Of a stretch of DNA of 64,000 nt, positions 35,433 to 48,084 are shown one piece after another. Position numbers and translations under genes: made by a program. The DNA is from Cavenderia fasciculata (taxonomy: Eukaryota > Evosea > Eumycetozoa > Acytosteliales > Cavenderiaceae): assembly GCF_000203815.1 (NCBI RefSeq), contig NW_004457729.1, forward strand, positions 2,294,674-2,358,673. The letters run 5' to 3'. The notes under the pieces are model-generated. The model worked only from the letters and a program-made list of their open reading frames with translations, was not told the DNA's origin and made no database searches. Numbering within the stretch: position 1 is the stretch's first letter; every line of letters starts with the position of its first letter.

Positions 35433-35624
35433 TAATAATAATAATAATAGTAAACAAAAACACCATTTTTTTTTGTAAATAATAATAATAATAATAATTT
35501 ACTAACTACTAATTTTCCAACTTTAAAATAAATAATAACATAAAATTAATTCAGATCGAATTAATTATTTTCTTTTTTTTTGTCTACAAATATAAATAAA
35601 TATATATTGGTTTCGATTTAGTAT

Positions 35625-37495
35625 TTATATCTTCTTTTTCATTTCACTTTTAACAATATCACGACCAACAATATCTAATTGTCTTTCAAACATTTTAACA
35701 GCCTCTTCGTAGAGATAGACATCCATCCAATTCTTTTCTTTAATTAACATTCGAACGTCTTGGCTGACCTTGCTATCCATGGTACGATCTTTTCTCTTAT
35801 TGGCTTGAGTAATGGAAACTGAATTTAATCCACAATAATATTTCATTAAAATTGCTGTTTCTTCATATCTTTCTGTCAATCCAACAAATTTCATTCTAAA
35901 AAAAAAACAAAAAGAAATGAATATTAATTTAATATCTTGTTTCTCCGTGTTTATAAATTTAATAAATTTTGATATATTTACTTTCTTAAATGAGATAAAG
36001 CCATTCTAAAAGATTCCATTGATGGAAAATCTTCAGTGTATGAAGTGATACCAGATAAAACTCTAGTTTGTTCATTTTGACCTCTTGGAGTATCAGTCCA
36101 TTCTTCAATGGTTGAATTGATTGCCAGAGCATGACCCTCATCTTCCTTTCTCTCACGATGATAGTAGTAATGAGAAATGACACGATCAACAGGATCTCTT
36201 AATAAAGTTAAATAGGAATGTTGATTAATACCAGCCTCTTGTAAATAAAAATGAAGACCATAATTAAAATGTCCAACAATTGATTTCTTTCCTATAATCT
36301 TTGTATATGATTCTCCATAATCTAAAAAATAAAAAAAAATAAAAAGTAAATAAATTGAAATATATTATTTATGATTTCTATTCTATTCTAATCTTACCTG
36401 GAGAAGTCCAATGTTGAGTTGCATGGGATTTAAAAGTATGTTGGAATAAAGAATGAATAGAATTACCACCAGTTTTAGGTATATGAAGGAATAAATAGGG
36501 TGCAGGTATCAAAGGTTGAGGATGAGCTACTGGAAGAGGTAATTGAAAGAATGGTGGAATCTCTACTAAATTTAATTTCTCTTGTAATGCTTTTAATTCA
36601 TTTTCTTGTTTTTCTTCTTTTTGAAATTCTTCCATATTTTTTCCTTTAAATTAATAATTATTAAATATAAATAATTATTAATATTCAAGAATGTTGATTG
36701 GTTTTGGTTTTCCTTTTACCTTCAATTTTTTTAATTTCCAAAGTATCTAATTGTCTTTTTGTAGCTTCATCAAAATTGGATGTACGAGTTAATTCAATAG
36801 CAGCCATTTCCATGAGGATATCTGCTGATTTTGAAACTTTTCCAAATGATGGATTTGGTGTTGGAACTAGATATTCAAACTCTGATTGTTGATAACGATG
36901 AGGTGCTCCAATAGATGGATGCACATCAACATCTGAATAATATTTTACATAGTTGTAATAGGTAAGAAAACATTGTATAGAAGAGTCGAGTGAAGGATCT
37001 TTTAATCTTGGACTGACTAGTTGTGTTGATATGGGGTAGCCTTCGGGTTGGGTAAAATTGGATGGGTTTTCAAGAGCAGCTATTCTATCTGAATAGGCTT
37101 TGATCTTGTCAACTGGTTGGTGGGTGGTTTTTTGTTGTTCTGTGGGTTGGTTGATTTTATATCCTGGTTCTTGTACTTGTAGTAATTGAAGTTGTCTCTG
37201 TAAACTATCAATCTCTTGTTGTTTATTCTCCAATTGCCTATTTCTTTCTTCTAATTGATTGGCTAAATATGCTTTGACATTTGTTGAATCTGTAGATGAT
37301 GTATAAAATGTATATCTAGGTATGGGGAAAAGGGAGGGAATTAGAATTATAGTTTTCAAAACTATGTCTATCTTTTTTCGGTTTTTAAAAAAGATCATCA
37401 AATAATAAATACATTAAATTAAATAAAATAAATGAACCTATGATTAAACCTAATACTCTAATCAATTTGGGTTTGGAAGATATTGTTCGAATCAT
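35625..37495 (-). CDS. Golgi-type sulfotransferase with coiled-coil stem
   Basis: I join five exons: 37413-37495, 36720-37315, 36398-36643, 35982-36321 and 35625-35895, 511 residues in phase. The start MIRTISSKPKLIRVLG leads into one hydrophobic span (LGLIIGSFILFNLIY), giving type II topology. A coiled-coil stem follows (LANQLEERNRQLENKQQEID). The C-terminal catalytic part has the PAPS-binding motifs: 5'-phosphosulfate loop LHIPKTGGNSIHSLF and 3'-phosphate motif LLRDPVDRVISHYYYHRE. These fit the Sulfotransfer_2-type enzymes that sulfate carbohydrates in the Golgi lumen. The donor at 36719 and acceptor at 36644 merge two frames that could be mistaken for separate genes. The acceptor sugar is unknown. 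The first exon is the least certain. Confidence 0.8.
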
Positions 37496-38814
37496 TTTTA
37501 ATGATGATGGATTTTAAAAAGTATTTTATATATATACAAATAAATAATATTAATAATAATAATAGTTTAAAAAAGAAAGAAAGAAAAGATTAAATAATTA
37601 TAGAGGCTGGAGGGGTTTGGGGGATTAAAAAGAAAAAGGGTTAGGGTATTGTGACCACATGTACTACGATCTTTTTTGGTGTAGACTTTAAAGTGTGAAA
37701 GGTTAATCTAAATCAAGTGTTTGGTGAAAGCTTAAGATCTTAATTTCTGGACCTGTGTGAGTGTGTGAGTGTGTTGGTTAGTTGTGAAATTACTTTGAGT
37801 ACAACTACTAGTATTTTTGGTGTATCGATGTGAGGGTTGATTTAAAATAATAAATGAGGTAGTACAAATATGAATGGTTGAACAAATACCAATGAAACAC
37901 TGAGACGATTATGATGATAATGATGATGTAGATTGTGTTCGTCCATTCTGCAGGGACAACAATGAAGGAAGGCATAATTGATACAAATAGTCCGCCAATG
38001 GTTGTAAATGTAGATGGCATGTACAAAAATATCATTTTGTGTCTAGCGGGGATACGCAGCGGTAGGGAGGCTGCGGAGGGGGGGCTTCACCGCCATGTCA
38101 AGTCGTCGCCATGGCAACATGAGCACAATGGAAACCAACACGAAATGTCGCGCTGATATCGAATTTATCAAATCCGCCTTCACTGAAAACTGGTTATGAA
38201 ATTTGCCACATTGCAAGGTATCACCTGAGCTACATAGGGGCCAGTCCATTTAGAATTTTTGACCAAAGTCACGAAAAAACGAATCCGACAACGCAAGTCG
38301 TCGAAATCGTAAAATTCGTTTGCTGTTTTGAGCCAAAAAAGCCTTCAAATCACTCCACCCTTACCTGAATGCTTTTGGAAATACACTTGTAGAGATCCCC
38401 TCTCCTCTCACTATCTTTGATAATTTCAAACAATTAACAATTCAATTGGTACAATGATTTTTTACCCCCTACTTTTCTACTTTAAGACATTTTAGTACTT
38501 GTACTAAAGAATTAATATAATTAGTTAGACGGTTAGCTTTGACTTTTTGACTTGAAATAAATCAGAACAACTCTCAATAATAATAAGAATAATAATTTCA
38601 AGTATAGTGATGGGGAGTATTTATAAATATATATATGTCAATGTAAGATCAGTCAGTTTGTTGGGGTTTAAAAGGGTAGCGATGTTTTTTTGTGTGAATG
38701 GTGTCAGCAAAATTTGCTGCTGTGAGGTTCAAATTCAGTGATATTCCCAACAGATTGTTTGTTTAATTTATTTGTTTGTTTGTTTAAAAGTTTCATTTAC
38801 TTTTAATTAAAAAG
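37496..38814. other. intergenic with GC-rich anomalous island
   Basis: About 1.3 kb. Most is ordinary AT-rich spacer. Bases about 38041-38345 are strikingly GC-rich (41 of the first 60 bases are G or C) and carry overlapping open frames on both strands. On the minus strand 37808-38035 gives a hydrophobic frame (SVFHWYLFNHS...) that starts exactly at the island edge. None of these frames is supported well enough to call a gene. Confidence 0.5.
38041..38345. other. GC-rich island of foreign-looking composition
   Basis: This block has G-runs, many CG dinucleotides (cgcagcgg, gtcgtcgcc, tgtcgcgctg, gtcgtcgaaatcg) and no simple repeats, unlike the spacer on either side. A frame of about 50 codons reads on the plus strand (contains SSRRHGNMSTMETNT). 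The minus strand has a 68-codon frame, 38043-38249 (contains ISARHFVLVSIVLMLPWRR). It could be a structured non-coding RNA gene, a mobile-element fragment, transferred DNA or an assembly contaminant. Confidence 0.5.
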
Positions 38815-39906
38815 ATGAATCAACAACTACATAATGATCTTGATCAGCAACAACAAAACTTTCATAATGAAATGTGGAGAAGGAGGTTAGCAGCAGGACA
38901 CAACATCAATGGCATTAACAACAACAACGGTGGTGGTTTCATAAACAATATAACAAGACGTGTTGGAGACTTGCTACCATCTAAAGACTCTTCATTTTCA
39001 ATCTTTGCATTCATGGTTGCTCTGTTTTGGTTTATCTTTTATCTAGCAGACGTTCAAACCAATATCAATGTCTATCAACACTATGTCATTGGTACTTGTT
39101 ACTTTCAAAGGTTCCATAATATTGAATGGACACAAAGTGAAGAATCTTATACATTTCATGGTATTGTAGAGGTAAGTAAATATAAAATATAAACATCACT
39201 AGAGATGATTAGATTAACTTACTTTTATTTCTATTTTCTATTCTGTTTATAGGTACTTGTAAATACAAACAAAAATACAAAATTAGAATTAAATGAATTA
39301 TATCCATCTGTAATAATCATGTCAAGTCAACAACAATCTTTAATAGAATCAAATAATCAAAATAATCAACAAAATAATCAACAAAATAATAGGAAATATT
39401 TATATTTACCATTTAGAACCAATTTATCAATTGAACAACCAGTTGAAGAGATTAGTTATTTATCAAAACATCCACCTGTAGAAGTTGCAAATGATGCGGG
39501 GCCGTTTAGTCATCCCCATAAATGCTTCTTTCATCCATTGAGCAAAGAGGTGGCTAGTGAACGATCGGTACTTCCTCTTGTCAGTGTTGGATTGTTGGCC
39601 ATATGTTCAGTGGCAGTGGTGATACTCATGTTCTTACCATCACTTCGATTAAAGTTTGATCAACAGGTGCCGTTAATACTGTTTTTCTATGCTATTGTGC
39701 AATTGGCCACTCTCAACATTGGTGGTTCTATCGATTACACAATCAAAGATCTATTGGGTGCAGTCATCACTCGAGTGGTTGTCATCATTGTAGGTGACGT
39801 CCTTTACGAATATCTAAGTTTTAATACTTCATCAAGGTTTGCTTTTCATTTCCTTACTTTTATTTTATATTTAATTTTATTTAATGATATATTATTTCAT
39901 GTTTAA
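38815..39906 (+). CDS. multi-spanning membrane protein, unknown family
   Basis: Two exons, 38815-39171 and 39253-39906, 336 residues, joined GAG|GTACTT in phase. A polar Asn/Gln-rich head is followed by a first hydrophobic span (FSIFAFMVALFWFIFYLA). Next is a loop with an Asn/Gln insertion (near residue 155-165). Further spans follow: LPLVSVGLLAICSVAVVILM, VPLILFFYAIVQLATLNIGG, AVITRVVVIIVGDVLYEYL and FHFLTFILYLILFNDIL. A conserved-looking lumenal or cytosolic block (HPPVEVANDAGPFSHPHKCF) lies before span 2. The layout recalls TMEM-type proteins, but I cannot place it in a family. Confidence 0.7.
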
Positions 39907-40360
39907 ATAAATAATAATAAATAATAATAATAATGTAAAAAGTACAAAATAAATCAAAAAATATATTTAAAGATTCCATTATTAATTTAAACTAATTCTA
40001 AAAATATTATAGTTTACATAACTATTACACAGTGTATTGCCTTTTTATTGTTATTATATATATTGATTATAGAAGGAAAAGTAGGGATTTTTGTTTGTTT
40101 TTTTAAAGTTTGCTTTTTCTAAAAAATAAATAAATAAATAAATTAGTAAAACAAATAAAATAATAAATTTAAAGTTATAGTTATAATTATTATTATTATG
40201 ATGATTCGTTTTGTTAATCCTTACCAAAAATAATAATCACTACTTTCTTTTTTTTTTTTTTTTTTTTTAAAAATTATAATATTTTTTTTTGGAATCTCTA
40301 TCTATCATCAACAATAATAATAATAAAATGGATTTATGAACAAGGGGGTGAACGACAACC
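39907..40360. other. intergenic, AT-rich, convergent 3' ends
   Basis: Spacer between two convergent genes, made of AAT, AATA and poly-T runs. No gene seen. Confidence 0.6.
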
Positions 40361-41903
40361 TTACACGTTAAGTTTCTTTTTAAGAATTTCAGCAACCTTT
40401 TCAATGTATTCAGTTGTATTCAAGTAGTCAGTTCTCTTGACCCTATAAAAAAAAAAAAAAGGTAATTAGAAATTTAGATATTCTTTTTTTTTTGGTTTTT
40501 TTTTCACTTCAACTTACTTATCAATGGTACCCTTGATACATAAAGCAAGATCCTTGGTCATGAAACCAGTTTCGACGGCTTCAATACAAGCAGATTCCAA
40601 TTCAGTGCAGAACTTGTCGAGTGGGGCATTGTTGTCCAACTTGGCACGGTGGGCAAGACCACGGGTCCAGGCAAAGATGGAGGCAATTGGGTTGGTGCTG
40701 GTTTCCTTGCCGGCTTGGTGATCACGGTAGTGACGAGTGACGGTACCGTGGGCAGCTTCAGACTCTACAGTCTTTCCGTCTGGACACAAAAGGACAGAGG
40801 TCATGAGACCCAAAGATCCAAAACCTTGGGCAACACTGTCTGATTGGACATCACCATCATAGTTTTTGCAGGCCCAAACGAAACCTCCTTCACTCTTCAT
40901 GGCATATGCGACGAGGTCGTCGATTAGGCGATGATCGTACCATATACCAACGGCAGAAAACTTAGACTTATATTCCTTATCATAAATCTCTTGGAAGATA
41001 TCCTTGAAACGACCATCATACTTTTTCAAAATGGTATTCTTGGTGCTGAGATAAAGTGGCCATTTCTTTTCCAAAGCAAATTCAAAGCATGATTTAGCAA
41101 ATCCAATAATTGACTAGAGAAAGAAAAGGAAGAAAGGAAGGTTAAAGTTTAGTATTATATTTTTTTTTGTTTTTTTTTTTTTCCTATACTTCATCGGTAT
41201 TGTACATTCCCATGGCAACACCACCAGCAGGGAAATCAAAGACTGTATACTTTTGTGGAGCACTGCCATCGGCTGGAGTAAAGGTCATTTCCAACTTGCC
41301 GGCATTCTTGACGACAAAATCGGTGGCCTTGTATTGATCACCGTGAGCATGTCTACCAATGACGATTGGGAGCTTCCAACCAGTGACAAGACGTGGGACG
41401 TTGGTGCAGAGGATTGGTTCACGGAAGACGGTACCACCGAGAATGTTACGGATGGTTCCGTTTGGTGACTTCCACATTTGCTTCAACTTGAATTCCTCAA
41501 CTCTAGCTTCGTCTGGAGTGATGGTAGCACACTTGATACCAACGTTGTGCTTGAGGATAGCCTTGGCACAATCAATAGTGACTTGATCGTCAGTTTGATC
41601 TCTATACTCCATACCCAAATCATAATAGTCAATCTTTAAATCCAAGAATGGGAAAATTAACTTTTCCTTGATCATTTTCCAAATGACTCTATAAATAGAA
41701 ATAGTTGTTGTTGAAAACAAGATTGTTGTCAGAATTAGATATAAACATAATAGAGATTTACAACCAACCAATTGTTCTATCATGTTTTATATATACAACA
41801 TCATGTGACATCTGATTGACTTTTCTTACCTGGTCATTTCATCACCGTCCATTTCGACGACATAGTTATCAACGACAATCTTATTGAATTGAGACGACAT
41901 CAT
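40361..41903 (-). CDS. idhC: NADP-dependent isocitrate dehydrogenase (cytosolic type)
   Basis: Four exons: 41830-41903, 41190-41688, 40518-41113 and 40361-40442, 416 residues. The enzyme oxidises isocitrate to 2-oxoglutarate with reduction of NADP+. The whole family pattern is present: [55 protein letters not shown], the substrate site [19 protein letters not shown], metal-binding Asp in [19 protein letters not shown], and [15 protein letters not shown]. The N-terminus is short and the C-terminus (LKKKLNV) has no SKL. A cytosolic form is therefore likeliest, although the first residues could be weakly mitochondrial. Two ATGs are adjacent. GC-richer third positions indicate high expression. 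Confidence 0.93.
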
Positions 41904-42428
41904 ATTCCTTGCTAATACACAAACTAGAGAGATAGATAGATATATAGAAAGCTAAAGAGACTAAAATGGTACATCAGCTGATATTGAAAACAGCACACCA
42001 CTGACAACAAAAATCAAAAAAAAACAAAATAAAAACATTGGAACTATCAATGACTAAATAGGGAAGAAGGTTTTGAACGGCGGATTACGTTTAAAGAAGA
42101 ATCATTACATTGGTCAACAAGTCGTCAAAGAAGATCTAGAACTACTTCTTTAGTATTAGTAGAACCCAGTAGGTAGGCAGTCAGTTATTATTACTAACTA
42201 ATAAATGAATGATAAATAAATTAACTAAATAAATATCTTCAAACAAACATCTTTGGTTGTTTCGATAAACGATGCGGAAATTTCAAATTGGAGTCATTTG
42301 GGATTGGATGTATCCCCAGTTGACTCTACTATACGTCCAATAATAATTATAATAATAATGGAATGGTGGTTTGGTATGAATATATCTATATCTACAAAGC
42401 TATTTAATTTAATTATTATTATTATGAT
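41904..42428. other. intergenic
   Basis: Upstream of the isocitrate dehydrogenase gene and downstream of the POLE3-like gene. AT-rich, with short GATA and TAAT repeats, no gene seen. Confidence 0.5.
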
Positions 42429-43040
42429 TTAATCCTCTTTACTACTGTTATCCTTATCTCCTCCTCCACCTCCTTTGGTATCCTTGTCTTTACTATCTTT
42501 TGTGGTGTTGGTAGTAGTAGTAGTACTACTACTATTAGTATCTTTATCTTTAGCAGCAGCGGCAGCAGCAGCATTATCTTTTTCTTTTTTAGATGCTTTT
42601 AAACTTTGTTCTTGTTTTTCTTTTGCTTTGTGTTCTAGAGGTTGGATTGTAACAAGATTATTAGTTTGTTGATCAATCAATCGGTATTATAGTACTATAT
42701 ATACATACCGGCCAAGAATTCTTCAAGTATAGGTATAAATTGTTCGAAATCAGTTTCCTCTAACGATGACAATACATCCTTACCAAGGATAGTCGATCTA
42801 TTTGCATTCTGACAAAAGTCATTTGAACAAGCTGTAAGGTAATGTACCCATACCTTTGCTGCCTTTGCTATTGCTACTTTAGATTCTTGTGCTATTTGTA
42901 CATTATCTGGTAACTAAAGATAAATAGGATAGGTTAGTCATCAACAATCAATATCCATCCATCTTCTACTATACAACACATACAGCAGCTCTAATGATTC
43001 TTTGTACTATAGCATTGGGTAACTCTGAATTCTCTGACAT
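42429..43040 (-). CDS. pole3: POLE3/Dpb4-like histone-fold protein
   Basis: Three exons: 42984-43040, 42709-42913 and 42429-42634, 155 residues. The first ~95 residues are a histone fold: [70 protein letters not shown]. This matches POLE3 (CHRAC17, yeast Dpb4), the subunit that pairs with POLE4 in DNA polymerase epsilon and in CHRAC chromatin remodellers. The C-terminal tail is Lys/Ala/Thr/Asp low complexity ([17 protein letters not shown]), as in animal POLE3 where the tail is acidic. Small first exon and introns were recovered from phase. Normal length for the family. Confidence 0.9.
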
Positions 43041-43223
43041 CTTCTTTCTTTCTTTCTCTCTATTCTCTTTTGATCGAACAATCTATAATCTTCTTGTCAA
43101 TAATGACTTGTAAGACGATGTCCATTGCACAACTTTGCTTTTGCCTCCAAATTTTCACCTCTGACAAATTCAAATTTGGATAGCATGGTATTGTAATAAT
43201 TAAATAATAAATGATTTTTTTTT

Positions 43224-43590
43224 TTATTGGTATTCTTCTTCATCGTCTTCATTATCATTATCATTTTCCATGTCTTGGTCATCATCATCATTACTTTCAT
43301 CATCATCTAATGCAGGGTCATGTAAAGATTGTTGTAAAATGATTGGTTCATCGTCGTCGTCGTCGTCTTCTTCATTTCCATCTCCATTATCATCAATTTC
43401 ATCTTGTTCACTAAATTGAGGAGACTCTGGGATATATGGAGCTGTTTCTGTACCAGCCAAACATACAATCATATGATTTCTATCAAATTTACAAGACACT
43501 ATACCAATTCTAAAAAAGTTTGCCAATTCATACATTTCATCTATAGTATCTTCTTTTTCTTCATCATCATCTTCTTCTTTTCCATCTTTT

Positions 43591-43637
<47 letters not shown>

Positions 43638-45326
43638 GGATTCACCTAAATGAATGATACCACCAGATAAATCCTCTTGACAAAGGAATAAATAGTCTCT
43701 TCTACTACTACTACTGGTAGAGTCAAGTTGTCTAATATGTATGGTATTTTTTAGACCTTCAAAATCTATACAAATAGTTGTGATTCTACCACCATTACGA
43801 TTATCATTATCACCGGTGATCCAATCCAATGGTAGTGTATAGAGTCGTTCCTCTGGTTTAACAACCAAATGAAGTGAAGTACATTTAGGTGGGAGAATAT
43901 AGCCAGTGCCAAGTCGATCATTATTAGTTTTCAAATGTTCTGGTGATATGATATACAGATGAGTGATTGATGACAAATCTTCACTCTCCATTTGAAGACA
44001 TGTTGATGAAACACCTACTTGTTCAATTGTAGATACACAATTGGCAAGTGTACGTGCAAGATGTGATTTACCAATCTTCATTCTATAGTTTTTCAATTTG
44101 GTCGGTAGAACCAACGGACCACTTCCATGTGTATATCCATACCGAGTCTTTAACTCACGACTAGTAACCAATGTTTCCAAAGAGTTTGGTAGTGATCCAT
44201 CAAGTGTGACGGCATTTCGAATGGTGAGATGTCTCAACGAGGTGGCTTGTGCCAAATAAGAGACTGGAATTTGTTGTTCAAATGCATACCCAATATAGAG
44301 TTCTTGGAGGTTGGCATTGATTGGTGTATCAAACGTTCCCATATAATTATCACTGTATTTGAGTTGTATGAGGTTAGGTGGTAGTTGATAGGGTATTGGT
44401 GTCGTTGAATCGATTGTTAAACATTTGAGAGACTTTGGGAAGACGTTGTTGGTGACTGGGACGGCCAGTCTAGAGTTACGAGGTGTCAAACGAGGATCCA
44501 ACTCTATGAGAAAGAGTTCTTCTAATCCTTCGGGTAAGAAACCAGGTGCGAGTGGACGACCACTCATATTCATGAGCAAGAGGAACTTGACCGATGGTGG
44601 AATGACTGGCAGTAATCCAGAAGACGATATACAAATCTCCAACGACTCTACAGTGTTGGGGATGACACCCGGACCAACCCGATGTTTGGTTGCGCATTGT
44701 GCAGAGATGCTAAGTTTCTTAAGACCGGTTGGAAAGATACCAGGTGTCAATTCAAACGGATAGGCACAATCCATATTAAGTTTTCTGAGTGATTGTGGGA
44801 ATGTCCCCATCTTGAATGCTTCACCGATATTTGATTGTATCACTACATTCTCTATACCCTCTGGTATCATTGGCATCACCATATCATGAAACTCTTCAAT
44901 TTCAAAATAGATTGATAAACAATTTAAATTATCTTTTAAATCTATGTTTGGTACTATTGTCATCATTGGTGCAGCAGCAGTAGTTGAAGTAATTGAAATA
45001 TCATCATCCACTTCATCTTCTCTCTGTTGTTTTTGTTGTTGTTGTTCTATTTGTTGAAGTTGTTGTTGATTCTTCTTTTGTTCTTGTCTTAGGTTGAATA
45101 TATTGATTGACATGCGAGTAGATAATGTATTACTAATCGATTGTTCAAAGAGGTTGATCTGTAGCTTTGCTTTCGACTGCACCCATTTCTCTTTAAAGTG
45201 GAGTGTGACCATATGACGCAGACCGTACAGTCGCTTGCAACATGTCAACAGACACACTCTATCAATATGATCATTCACATTGTTGACAATATGTAATAAT
45301 ATTATATTTGAAGAAATAGTTTGCAT
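43224..45326 (-). CDS. FNIP/LRR-type repeat protein
   Basis: One frame of 700 residues. The N-terminus (HIVNNVNDHIDRVCLLTCCKRLYGLR) is a short F-box-like helix pair. The centre is a run of FNIP-like repeats, the dictyostelid leucine-rich repeat relative: FPQSLRKLNMDCAYPFELTP, FPTGLKKLSISAQCATKHRV, IPPSVKFLLLMN, LPEGLEELFLIE, FPKSLKCLTID. Two low-complexity blocks (Gln-rich near residue 90 and Asn-rich near residue 575) and an acidic Asp/Glu tail complete it. Family members probably bind other proteins; no enzymatic motif is present. The ORF is continuous with no intron. Confidence 0.82.
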
Positions 45327-45577
45327 CTGATCGATATCGATATATGTTTCATAGTTCTTGCAAACACTCGTCTTTTGAAACCAACCCCAAATTTGTTCAT
45401 AGGGTCACAAAACCAAAATTAAATTAAATATAATAATATAATAACTTTATTTATTATTTACAATTTACATTTAACGCTTTTATTATTATTATTACTACTA
45501 TTATTACCAATATCAATATCAATATCAATATTATTTCTATCAATATTATTATCAATATTATTATTATTATTATTAGT

Positions 45578-46254
45578 TCATTTCTTTGGAGTAAATTTTA
45601 AACTAATTGAATTGACACAATGTCTTTCATCGATGGGGTTCTTGAAACCTTCACCTTTGAATACATGACCCAAATGACCACCACAATTCTTGCATACAAT
45701 TTCTGTTCTGACCATACCATGTGATTTATCTTCAAAGATGGTCAATGCACCTGGCAATGCCTCAAAGAATGCAGGCCAACCACATCCACTATTAAACTTT
45801 GACTTTGAACTATACAATGGTGCTCCACATCCTGCACATCCATATACTCCATCATCAAACTTTTTATCGTATTCACCTATAGGTAGGTAGGTAGAGATAG
45901 TTAGACATCAACACAAAATAAGGTTAGCCCGATATCTATATATCTATTATATAACATACCAGTAAAAGCTCTTTCAGTTCCCTTTTCTCTTAATACTTTA
46001 AATTGTTCTGGTGTTAATTTAACCTTCCATTCAGAGTCTGATAAGTTCATTGTTGTGTTATTATTATTATTATTATTATTACTTGTTGTTGAATAGTAAC
46101 TATATGTTTGTTGTGATAGTAATACTTTGTTATTGTTGTTGTATTTGAATTGTTCTACTGAGAAGAGACTAGTCTGAGAAGTATTACTTTTATAGACCTG
46201 TTTAAAGATGACGATATTCTTCTTTGTTGTTGACGATATTAATCGATTGAACAT
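45578..46254 (-). CDS. msrB: methionine-R-sulfoxide reductase B
   Basis: Two exons: 45960-46254 and 45578-45876, 197 residues. MsrB reduces methionine-R-sulfoxide in oxidised proteins. Zinc is held by two CxxC pairs, CAGC (112-115) and CKNC. The family block [20 protein letters not shown] and the catalytic RHCVNS with Cys about 185 are intact; many animal enzymes have Sec there, this one Cys. The domain begins at [21 protein letters not shown]. The first ~75 residues ([20 protein letters not shown], then an Asn run) look like a mitochondrial targeting sequence. The frame continues upstream of the ATG but has no earlier ATG. Confidence 0.93.
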
Positions 46255-46577
46255 CGTGTTTGTTCGGAAACTGACACAAAACAATCCAACCTCAACCTTC
46301 AAACAAACATAGAATTATTTTCCAAAAAAATAAATAAACCAATAATAGTATTATATAATATAGGATATATAATAAATAGATCAACCATTCAATCAATAAA
46401 TCAATTACTAAATATCAATAATAATAAATAAATAAACATTCAAGAATTTCATTGTTTTAAAATTTTGAACTAAATTTCAAAAATAGCATGAACTATCATT
46501 ACATTAATGTAGTGTAAAGAGAGATATATAAAAAGAGAGATATAAGAGTAGATAGAGAGAGTAGAGAGAAAGAACAT
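46255..46577. other. divergent promoter region
   Basis: About 320 AT-rich bases between the divergent MsrB and Clp1 genes. No element recognised. Confidence 0.5.
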
Positions 46578-48029
46578 ATGGATAGACAAGATATATCATC
46601 ATTTATTGGAGGAACAGATCTAGCAGCTGCACCAATCCCAACCGTTATATTCAATCTACCAAAAGAACATGAACTACGTTTTGAAGTTGAACATGGTGAA
46701 ACTGCTCTCATAAAGGTACCTACTATCAATCAATCAATGAATGTAGTAATAGGTTATTATTGTCAACTATACTAATTAACATTTCCTTTTCTCTTTCTAT
46801 TTAAGTTGATTGAAGGAAATGCAGAATACTTTGGTACAGAGTTATTATTAAATAGAGAATATAAATTGACAGGATGTAAAGGAGCAGTGTTTACATGGAA
46901 TTCATGCAAGTTGGAAGTATCACAATCGACAAAGGCATATATTGCAAATGAGACTCCAATGATGCAATATGCTCGTGTACACAAGATCATGGATGATATT
47001 CGTATTTCATGTCTTTCGAATCGCGAGTCTGGTCCCAAAGTGATCATTGTCGGACCGACCGACGTTGGAAAGAGTTCAATCTCCAAGATTCTATTGGGAT
47101 ACTCTACACGTCTAGGTTATGCACCGACATTTGTCGATCTCGATCCCGGACAAGGATCAATCACCATACCAGGTGCTGTTTGTGCATCACTTGTAGACAA
47201 ACCCGTCGATATTGAAGACGGACTCACAAACTCTCTACCATTTGTTCAATACTATGGACACACCTCACTCGATGCCAACCCAACACTCTTTAAAGCGTTG
47301 GTGTCAAGTCTGGCGACTTCAATCGAAAAGCGTATGGAAACCAACGAACAAGCAAGAGTGTCGGGTGTCATTATCAATACTTGTGGTTGGATTGATGGTC
47401 TAGGTTATGAGATCCTCATCGATTCTATCGATATTTTCAAAGCAAATCTTATCGTTGTCATGGATAATGATAAATTGTACAGTGAATTAAATAAAAAGTA
47501 TACAGGTGCCATTAAAGTTATTAAATTACCAAAATCTGGTGGTGTAAGTAAAATAGAAAAGAAAAGAAAAAGAAATATATATTAATTTATTTGTTTTTTG
47601 GTTTTTTAGGTTTATCTTAGATCACCAATATTTAGAAAGAAAACAAGAATGTCAAAGATTAGAGAATATTTTTATGGTATATCAGGTGATTTATGTCCAC
47701 ATTTTACTATTTTGGATTTCAAAGATATAGTTGTTTTAAAAACAGGTGGTGGTCCAGCAGCTCCATCTTCAGCACTACCAATTGGTGCTCAATCAGTGAT
47801 TGATCCACTTCAATTACAAGAAGTTACACCATCGACCGATATGATCCATTCAATCCTCGCAGTTTCCTATACCAAATCAAAACAAAGTATTTTAAAGAGT
47901 AATATTGCCGGATTTTTATATGTCACTGAGGTCAACCTTGAAACTAAAAAAATGACCGTATTGGCTCCTTGTCCAGGTTTAATCCCTTCAAAATTCTTAT
48001 TAATGGGTACATTAAAATGGTTAGAATAA
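46578..48029 (+). CDS. clp1: Clp1 RNA 5'-kinase family, pre-mRNA cleavage factor II
   Basis: Three exons: 46578-46715, 46806-47543 and 47610-48029, 431 residues. Clp1 is part of the 3'-end processing machinery and, in animals, of the tRNA splicing endonuclease. The N-terminal domain reads FNLPKEHELRFEVE and TGCKGAVFTW. The P-loop is GPTDVGKSS (129-137), followed by FVDLDPGQGSITIPGAVCA (Walker-B-like) and NTCGWIDGLGYEIL. The C-terminal domain SKIREYFYG is present. Length is as expected (yeast 445, human 425). Introns are phase 0. It converges with the aspartic peptidase, 55 bases apart. Confidence 0.94.
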
Positions 48030-48084
48030 AAAATAATAAAAAATAATAATAAAGAATAAGAACATTAAAAATACAAATAATAAT

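Noticed and set aside
42475-42672. Plus-strand frame of 65 codons, Val/Leu/Ala-rich
   Set aside because: It is the antisense of the low-complexity POLE3 tail; repeat codons give open frames on both strands.
42830-42850. CCTTACAGC word resembling the conserved motif of Dictyostelium class I small RNAs
   Set aside because: Only nine of eleven motif bases match and it lies inside the POLE3 coding exon.
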